A stretch of DNA of 18,236 nucleotides, taken from assembly GCA_041158765.1 (NCBI GenBank), contig JBEBAU010000014.1:1-18236 (forward strand). The letters are read 5' to 3'. The notes beneath the pieces were generated by a model. That model ran no database searches and had not been told where the DNA came from. It saw only the letters and a program-made list of their open reading frames with translations. The stretch's first letter is position 1. Every line of letters starts with the position of its first letter. A program made the position numbers and the translations under genes. The DNA is from JAQBRD01 sp041158765 (GTDB lineage Bacteria > Patescibacteriota > Minisyncoccia > Phycocordibacterales > PALSA-1337). This document shows, one piece after another, positions 13,077 to 18,236 of the stretch.

Positions 13077-14828
13077 ATGTACGTTGAACAAGGACAATTA
13101 AAGAAATTTATTCTTGATTCGGCTCTTGTGTCGAAAGAGGACCTTGAACTTGCTGAAACCGAAGCACAAGCAAAGAAAAAAAACATCGGTGACGTGCTTG
13201 TCGCTCAAGGTAAGATTACCGACGATGCATTTCGTCGTATGCAAGCATATGTGCTCGGTATACCATTCGTTGATTTGAAGACACGCACAATTCCATTTGA
13301 AATTCTTTCACTTATTCCTGAACCTGTTGCGCGAACACACAATATTGTCGCTTTCAAAAAGAATGAAGATTCTCTCGAAGTGGCAATGCTTGATGTAGAT
13401 AATCTTTCGGCTATTGATTTCATCAGGAAGAAAGTAAATCTCAAAATTGTTCCTCGACTTACTGATGCTGATTCAATAAAGAACGCAATCATTCAATATC
13501 AGAAAAGCCTGAAGGCAGAATTTGGTGACATTATCCAAAAGGAGTCTGCAGCACTTCGTATGGTTGCAGAAGAAAATGGCAAGACTGCATCTGAAGATGA
13601 TTTGAAAAAAATCGCAGAAGATCTTCCTGTTATTCGTATCGTCGACACACTTCTCAAGCATGCAATTCTACAGAATGCATCAGATATTCATATTGAACCA
13701 GAAGAAGATCAGGTACTTGTGAGATATCGAATTGATGGTCTCTTACATGATGCGATGGTACTGCCACGCAATGCAGAATCTTCTATTACGGCTAGAATTA
13801 AGGTTCTTTCTAGTCTTAAGCTCGATGAGAAGCGCATGCCACAAGATGGACGTTTCAAGGTTGAAGTGAATGGTGAAAAAGTTTCATTCCGTGTTTCAGT
13901 TCTGCCAACATATTATGGTGAAAAGACCGTTATGCGACTTCTTCGAGAGAGCGTCTCTGGTTTCACCCTCGAACACCTTGGCTTCCATGGGGAAGGGCTT
14001 GAGCGTATTCATCATGCTACGACTCTTACTACAGGTATGATTCTCACTACAGGACCTACTGGTTCCGGAAAGTCTACAACCTTGTATACAATACTTGATA
14101 TTTTGAATACTCCAGACGTGAATATTTCAACCGTCGAGGATCCAATTGAATATCAGATGAAACGAGTGAATCAGACACAGGTGAAGCCCGAGATTGGTTT
14201 CACATTTTCAATGGGTTTGCGCACACTTGTTCGACAAGACCCAGATATTATTATGGTTGGAGAAATTCGAGACAATGAAACAGCAGCTCTTGCTGTGAAT
14301 GCTTCGCTTACGGGACACTTAGTACTCTCAACATTGCATACCAATAGCGCCGCAGGAGCAGTTCCTCGTCTTATTGATATGAAAATCGAGCCGTTTCTTC
14401 TCGTTTCAACCGTTAATGTGATTATTGCTCAGCGACTTGTGCGCCGTCTTACTGAAAACAAAGAAAAGCATATTTTGACAAAAGATGAGCTCGCTCAACT
14501 CAAAAAAACTGTCGATCTCGATCGCGTTCTCCTTCAATTAAAAGAAGAAAAAGTCGTGCAACCGTCTGATACATGGGAAAAGATTCCATTCTGGAAGCCA
14601 GTGGCACAAAAGGATGATCAAGACGGCTATAAGGGTCGTGTCGGTATTCATGAAGTGTTGAAAGTGACACCAACTATTAGAGAATTGATTATAAAAGGCG
14701 CAACAACCTCAGAAATCGAGGCTCAAGCAAAGAAGGAGGGTATGCTTACGATGATTGAAGACGGTATTTTCAAGGCTGTACAGGGACATACGACTATCGA
14801 AGAAGTTCTCCGTGTAATTTCAGAATAA
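13077..14828 (+). CDS. pilB: Type IV pilus assembly ATPase PilB
   Basis: Hexameric cytoplasmic ATPase that drives pilus extension. The 583 residues include an N-terminal MshEN-like domain (about 1-140), then the T2SS-E catalytic core: Walker A GPTGSGKST (326-334), Asp box VEDPIEYQ (353-360), Walker B region DPDIIMVGEIRD (388-399) and His box TGHLVLSTLHTNSA (412-425). The C-terminal region has RVGIHEVL, as in the family. Usually two CxxC pairs bind zinc before this block; here there is no Cys in the whole protein, and the place reads PVAQKDDQDGYKGR. ATG 13077 is 6 bases after the previous stop. The pilC start lies 20 bases after its stop. No retraction ATPase PilT is visible in the window. Confidence 0.96.
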   Translation: MYVEQGQLKKFILDSALVSKEDLELAETEAQAKKKNIGDVLVAQGKITDDAFRRMQAYVLGIPFVDLKTRTIPFEILSLIPEPVARTHNIVAFKKNEDSLEVAMLDVDNLSAIDFIRKKVNLKIVPRLTDADSIKNAIIQYQKSLKAEFGDIIQKESAALRMVAEENGKTASEDDLKKIAEDLPVIRIVDTLLKHAILQNASDIHIEPEEDQVLVRYRIDGLLHDAMVLPRNAESSITARIKVLSSLKLDEKRMPQDGRFKVEVNGEKVSFRVSVLPTYYGEKTVMRLLRESVSGFTLEHLGFHGEGLERIHHATTLTTGMILTTGPTGSGKSTTLYTILDILNTPDVNISTVEDPIEYQMKRVNQTQVKPEIGFTFSMGLRTLVRQDPDIIMVGEIRDNETAALAVNASLTGHLVLSTLHTNSAAGAVPRLIDMKIEPFLLVSTVNVIIAQRLVRRLTENKEKHILTKDELAQLKKTVDLDRVLLQLKEEKVVQPSDTWEKIPFWKPVAQKDDQDGYKGRVGIHEVLKVTPTIRELIIKGATTSEIEAQAKKEGMLTMIEDGIFKAVQGHTTIEEVLRVISE

Positions 14829-14835
14829 ATCGCGC

Positions 14836-14841
14836 TATACT
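14836..14841 (+). promoter_or_regulatory. -10 box candidate inside the pilus operon, before pilC
   Basis: TATACT followed by ATAGG ends 7 bases before the pilC ATG, so a transcript would begin at or just before the start codon (leaderless). No -35 is visible. AGG at 14844-14846 may be a weak ribosome binding site on read-through mRNA. Confidence 0.4.
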
Positions 14842-14848
14842 ATAGGTA

Positions 14849-16075
14849 ATGGCTCACTATATCTATACTGCAAAACGAGGCACTGGCGAATTATACACAA
14901 GCGAAATCGAGGCTGGTGATCGATATGAAGTGTATCGTCGTGTTAGAACTGCAGGGGATGAAATTGTTTCTGTTGATGAGAAGGGTGGCAAGAAAAAGTT
15001 TTTTAGTTTGAACCTTTCATTCAAAATTCCTTTTCGTTCAGGAATAAAAACTCAAGACAAAATCACTTTTGCTCGTAATATGAGCTCTATGATTGAAGCG
15101 GGACTTACGGTTTCGCGCGCACTGTCTGTTATGGAGCGACAGTCGAAGAATGTCGAGCTCAAAAAAATTCTAACTGCACTGAGTGCGGGGATCAGTTCAG
15201 GAAAAACACTGTCAGATTCGATGCTTGCATACAAGAAGATGTTTTCACCACTTTTTATCTCAATGGTGAAAGCGGGGGAGGCATCAGGAACACTTGCAAG
15301 CTCAATGAAAGTTGTTGCCGTTCAAATGGATCGAAACTTCGCACTCGAACGACGTGTCAAAGGCGCAATGATGTATCCATCTATCATTTTTATCGCTATG
15401 GGAATTGTTGGTGTGCTCATGCTTACTTATATTGTGCCGACACTCACCAAAACATTCGTCGATTTGAAAGTTGATTTGCCTGCTTCTACACAATTCATCA
15501 TTAGTTTGAGTAATCTTATTCGTGATCACGGTCTTATGGTGCTCGGTGCGCTGGCGCTTGCTCTTGCAGGGCTCTATTTTTGGTCAAAACAGGCTCAAGG
15601 TAAGTTTTTCTTACACTTCTTCATTCTTCGTTTGCCTGTAGTTGGAAATATCATCAAAGAAGTAAATGCTGCTCGAACCGCACGAACACTCGCTTCGCTA
15701 TTAAGCTCAGGTGTTGCTGTTGTTGAATCTGTTGAGATAACTCGAAACGTTATCCAGAACGTTCATTACAAAAAAATCCTTGATGAAGCTGGCAAAGCAA
15801 TAGAAAAAGGCGATCCAATGTCAAAAGTCTTTGCTGCGCATTCACAGCTCTATCCTATTTTCCTTGGTGAAATGATTGCAGTGGGTGAGGAGACCGGAAA
15901 GATGAGCGAAATGCTTATTAATGTTGCTCAATTCTATGAGGAGGATGTCGAACAAAAAACCAAAGACATGTCTACTATTATTGAGCCAGTGCTCATGGTT
16001 GTTATCGGTGGAGCTGTCGGATTTTTTGCGGTTGCAATGATTTCACCAATGTATTCATTGGCAAATGTTATTTAA
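14849..16075 (+). CDS. pilC: Type IV pilus inner-membrane platform protein PilC
   Basis: Polytopic protein of the inner membrane that links the assembly ATPase to the growing pilus. The 408 residues begin with a small soluble domain (YIYTAKRGTGELYTSEIEA, about 1-65), then two T2SS-F domains (about 70-195 and 270-395) with the typical FARNMSSMIEAGLTVSRALSVM and a second copy beginning ARTARTLASLLSSGVAVVESVEI. Transmembrane segments are seen near 176-200, 226-248 and 380-400. The length is normal. ATG 14849 lies 20 bases after pilB; the long pilin gene begins 3 bases after its stop. Confidence 0.96.
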   Translation: MAHYIYTAKRGTGELYTSEIEAGDRYEVYRRVRTAGDEIVSVDEKGGKKKFFSLNLSFKIPFRSGIKTQDKITFARNMSSMIEAGLTVSRALSVMERQSKNVELKKILTALSAGISSGKTLSDSMLAYKKMFSPLFISMVKAGEASGTLASSMKVVAVQMDRNFALERRVKGAMMYPSIIFIAMGIVGVLMLTYIVPTLTKTFVDLKVDLPASTQFIISLSNLIRDHGLMVLGALALALAGLYFWSKQAQGKFFLHFFILRLPVVGNIIKEVNAARTARTLASLLSSGVAVVESVEITRNVIQNVHYKKILDEAGKAIEKGDPMSKVFAAHSQLYPIFLGEMIAVGEETGKMSEMLINVAQFYEEDVEQKTKDMSTIIEPVLMVVIGGAVGFFAVAMISPMYSLANVI

Positions 16076-16078
16076 TAT

Positions 16079-17887
16079 ATGAATCGTATATCGAGGTCTC
16101 TATCGAAGGGTTTTACACTAATTGAAACACTCGTTGGTGTTGCGGTTTTTGCAATCGTTGCCCTTGCTTCATATCAGGCATATGTAGCTGTCTTTGCTAT
16201 TTCAGGTGCAAATCAGTATAAGATTTTGGCACTGAATTTAATTAATGAAGAGTTTGAAATTGTTCGCAATATGCCATACGTTGATATTGGTATTGTGAAT
16301 GGTATTCCAAATGGAAAGATACCCTATGAACAGCAGCTTGTTCGAGGAGGAATTACTTTCACTCTAACAGCGACAGTAAGAAATATTGATCTAAGCTTCG
16401 ATGGACAGGCGGGAAGTTCAACAAATGACACATCTCCGGCAGATAATAAACTTGTTGAATTTACGGTTTCATGTGCTTCGTGTGCTAATTTCACTCCGAT
16501 TACGCTTACTTCATCTATTGCTCCAAAAAATCTTGAAACAGCTTCAACAAATGGCGTTCTTGCAATCAAAGTCTTCGATGCAAACGGTGTTGTAATACCA
16601 AATGCCGCTATTGCTATTACCAATGCTCAAGTTGTGCCAAACATTGTGATTAATGATGTGACTGATTCGAGCGGAATGTTGCAAGTTGTTGATGCACCAA
16701 CAGGAACAAATGCATATGCAATTACTGTTACGAAGAGTGGTTATTCGAGTGATCGCACCTATCCACTTGGCGGTGGAGGAAATCCAAATCCAGCAAAACC
16801 TGATAGCACCGTGCTTCTTCAGCAAGTGACGCCAATTAGTTTTTCTATTGATAAAGTAAGTAGTCTGGCTATTTCAAGTGTGACAGACATGTGTGTGCCA
16901 GTTTCAAATATTGATTTCACTCTTGTTGGTTCAAAAACCATAGATGCGGCCGCTGCCGTACCAAAATACAGCCAAGCTCTAAGTACGAACGGCAGCGGCC
17001 TTGTTACACTTTCAAATATGGAATGGGACTCATACACTCTTGCCGGTGCTGATAGTTCATATGATGTAATTGGTCTCAATCCACTCAATCCAATAGTATT
17101 GAATCCGGGTGTTTCACAATCAGAAATGATTATTGTTGCACCAAAAAGCCCGAATAGTCTTCTTGTAACCGTAAAAGATAGCTCAACACAATTGCCTCTC
17201 TATGGAGCATCAGTAACCCTTTCACGAGCAGGGTATTCATCTACACAAATTACCGGACAAGGATATCTCACACAGACAGATTGGTCTGGTGGTGCAGGAC
17301 AGTCTGATATAACAGATGTCACGAAGTACGTTGCAGATGATGGAAATATCGATACAACAACTGTATTAGGAGATATTAAACTCAAATCGATACTTGGAAA
17401 CTATGCCCCAAGCGGAATTCTAGAGTCATCAACATTTGATACTGGTTCTGTTTCAAATTTCAATAATCTATTTTGGCTTCCAACAAGTCAGTCGATAAAT
17501 GTTGGTGCTTCGAGTGTTCAGTTTCAAATTGCTACAAATGCAACAAATACCGCAACAACAACATGGAACTATCTTGGTCCAGATGGTACTGCGAGCACGT
17601 ATTATACAAATCCCGGAGCATCTATTTGGAGTGGACACAACGGTGATCGTTATTTGAGATATCGTTTGTATTTGAGTACATCAAGTAGTACTTCAACACC
17701 GAATGTTTCAGATATTTCATTTACATTCACAACATTGTGCACACCACCCGGACAGGTACGATTCTCTGGTCTATCAGCTGGTACCTATGACCTCGTTGTG
17801 GGGAAGTCTGGCTATGCAACAACGACCATTCCTTCTGTAACTGTCTCAAGTTCATGGCTTGAACAGCAGGTTATGCTCGGTATATAG
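16079..17887 (+). CDS. Long pilin-like protein (PilV-like) with beta-sandwich C-terminus
   Basis: A 602-residue protein with an N-terminal prepilin motif: short leader, then KG|FTLIETLVGVAVFAIVALAS (cleavage after Gly11, Glu at +5), as in type IV pilins. Pilins are usually 120-200 residues; this is three times longer. The rest is Ser/Thr-rich and beta-like, with at least three segments of carboxypeptidase-regulatory/Ig type (about 158-228, ending VTKSGYSSDRTYP; about 358-400; and about 556-602, with GLSAGTYDLVVGKSGYATTTIPSV) and a region (about 440-552) resembling a jelly-roll carbohydrate-binding or discoidin-like fold. It is probably a minor pilin with an adhesive domain at the pilus tip (inference). 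The start ATG lies 3 bases after the pilC stop. The Cys are sparse (132, 135, 272, 554). Confidence 0.88.
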   Translation: MNRISRSLSKGFTLIETLVGVAVFAIVALASYQAYVAVFAISGANQYKILALNLINEEFEIVRNMPYVDIGIVNGIPNGKIPYEQQLVRGGITFTLTATVRNIDLSFDGQAGSSTNDTSPADNKLVEFTVSCASCANFTPITLTSSIAPKNLETASTNGVLAIKVFDANGVVIPNAAIAITNAQVVPNIVINDVTDSSGMLQVVDAPTGTNAYAITVTKSGYSSDRTYPLGGGGNPNPAKPDSTVLLQQVTPISFSIDKVSSLAISSVTDMCVPVSNIDFTLVGSKTIDAAAAVPKYSQALSTNGSGLVTLSNMEWDSYTLAGADSSYDVIGLNPLNPIVLNPGVSQSEMIIVAPKSPNSLLVTVKDSSTQLPLYGASVTLSRAGYSSTQITGQGYLTQTDWSGGAGQSDITDVTKYVADDGNIDTTTVLGDIKLKSILGNYAPSGILESSTFDTGSVSNFNNLFWLPTSQSINVGASSVQFQIATNATNTATTTWNYLGPDGTASTYYTNPGASIWSGHNGDRYLRYRLYLSTSSSTSTPNVSDISFTFTTLCTPPGQVRFSGLSAGTYDLVVGKSGYATTTIPSVTVSSSWLEQQVMLGI

Positions 17888-17909
17888 CAGAAGTTAGCAA
17901 AATCCTTGG

Positions 17910-17915
17910 TATACT
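17910..17915 (+). promoter_or_regulatory. -10 box candidate before the PilW-like gene
   Basis: TATACT followed by ATATG ends 9 bases before ATG 17925, so transcription could begin about 3 bases before the start codon. No -35 is seen. An ATG at 17918 is followed at once by a stop, so it is not the start. Confidence 0.4.
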
Positions 17916-17924
17916 ATATGTGAT

Positions 17925-18236
17925 ATGCGATCTCTTCGTTTACAACGTGTACAAAAGGGAATGACGATTATAGAAACAATTATTGCTTTTGCAATAGTTG
18001 GACTTATTGTTTCAGCCATCGCTGCTTTTCAGGGGAATATTTTCACCTATAACAAACAGATTAGTAATTCATTGATCACATCCCAAGATGCACGTGCCAT
18101 TCTGCGTACCATGGTTACTGAGCTTCGTTCAGCCTCATCTGGTAGTGATGGTTCATATGCAATAGTTACTGCCGCTACGAATACACTCGCTTTTTTTGCT
18201 GATACCAACGGCGACAGTATCAAAGAGAAGATTCGC
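17925..18236 (+). CDS. PilW-like minor pilin, N-terminal part (3' end outside window)
   Basis: The frame is open from ATG 17925 to the end of the window (104 codons). The protein begins with a prepilin leader, MRSLRLQRVQKG, cut after Gly12, then MTIIETIIAFAIVGLIVSAI with Glu at +5. The helical continuation (NKQISNSLITSQDARAILRTMVTELRSASSGSDG) is typical of PilW/PilJ-type minor pilins, and the following TLAFFADTNGDSIKEKIR fits the common pattern with a FYxDxdgDG-like motif. It is the fifth gene of the pilus locus, 37 bases after the long pilin. The length is unknown. Confidence 0.88.
   Translation, partial: MRSLRLQRVQKGMTIIETIIAFAIVGLIVSAIAAFQGNIFTYNKQISNSLITSQDARAILRTMVTELRSASSGSDGSYAIVTAATNTLAFFADTNGDSIKEKIR

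Overview
The window reads as chromosomal DNA of a candidate phyla radiation (Patescibacteria) bacterium, most likely Parcubacteria-like; this is inferred from gene content, since no rRNA gene is present. Supporting signs: moderate-to-low GC, the standard code, short intergenic gaps, TrmB-type regulators, a trigger factor without its PPIase domain, a cysteine-free PilB, an 'AW...GWLSFD' repeat surface protein and a very long pilin-like protein. Few start codons have a clear Shine-Dalgarno sequence, and several have a -10-like hexamer 7-9 nt upstream, which suggests leaderless mRNAs.

Layout. 1-1790 (+): 3' end of a TrmB-family regulator, an RBBP9-type alpha/beta hydrolase and peptide deformylase, closed by a strong bidirectional terminator. 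1842-4155: HU (-), a complete TrmB-family regulator (-) and a divergent SAM-dependent methyltransferase (+) of visibly higher GC; the divergent gap carries a 17-bp palindrome that looks like an operator. 4157-4276: an undescribed palindromic element between convergent genes. 4275-8694: RNA decay and protein quality control (RNase Y, ClpP, trigger factor, all -), with the 16S rRNA methyltransferase RsmE (+) inserted. 8777-9846: two small envelope proteins of unknown function (-), with their own -10 box and a terminator. 9848-11734: inorganic pyrophosphatase and NusA (-), with a good nusA promoter and a terminator after ppa. 11795-18236 (+): a type IV pilus locus: secreted repeat protein, PilB ATPase, PilC platform protein, a 602-residue pilin-like protein and the start of a PilW-like minor pilin that runs off the window.

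How it fits together. The left and middle parts are housekeeping: N-terminal Met processing, nucleoid packaging, mRNA turnover, folding and proteolysis, rRNA modification, pyrophosphate removal and transcription elongation. The right part is a surface-appendage operon in which the secreted protein and the long pilin are candidate adhesins. No tRNA, rRNA, CRISPR array, transposase or complete insertion sequence was seen, and no gene-free gap exceeds 300 bases. I see no clear multi-gene new system; the best leads are the palindromic element at 4157-4276, the TrmB/methyltransferase pair with its operator, the two envelope proteins, and the pilus-linked surface proteins.
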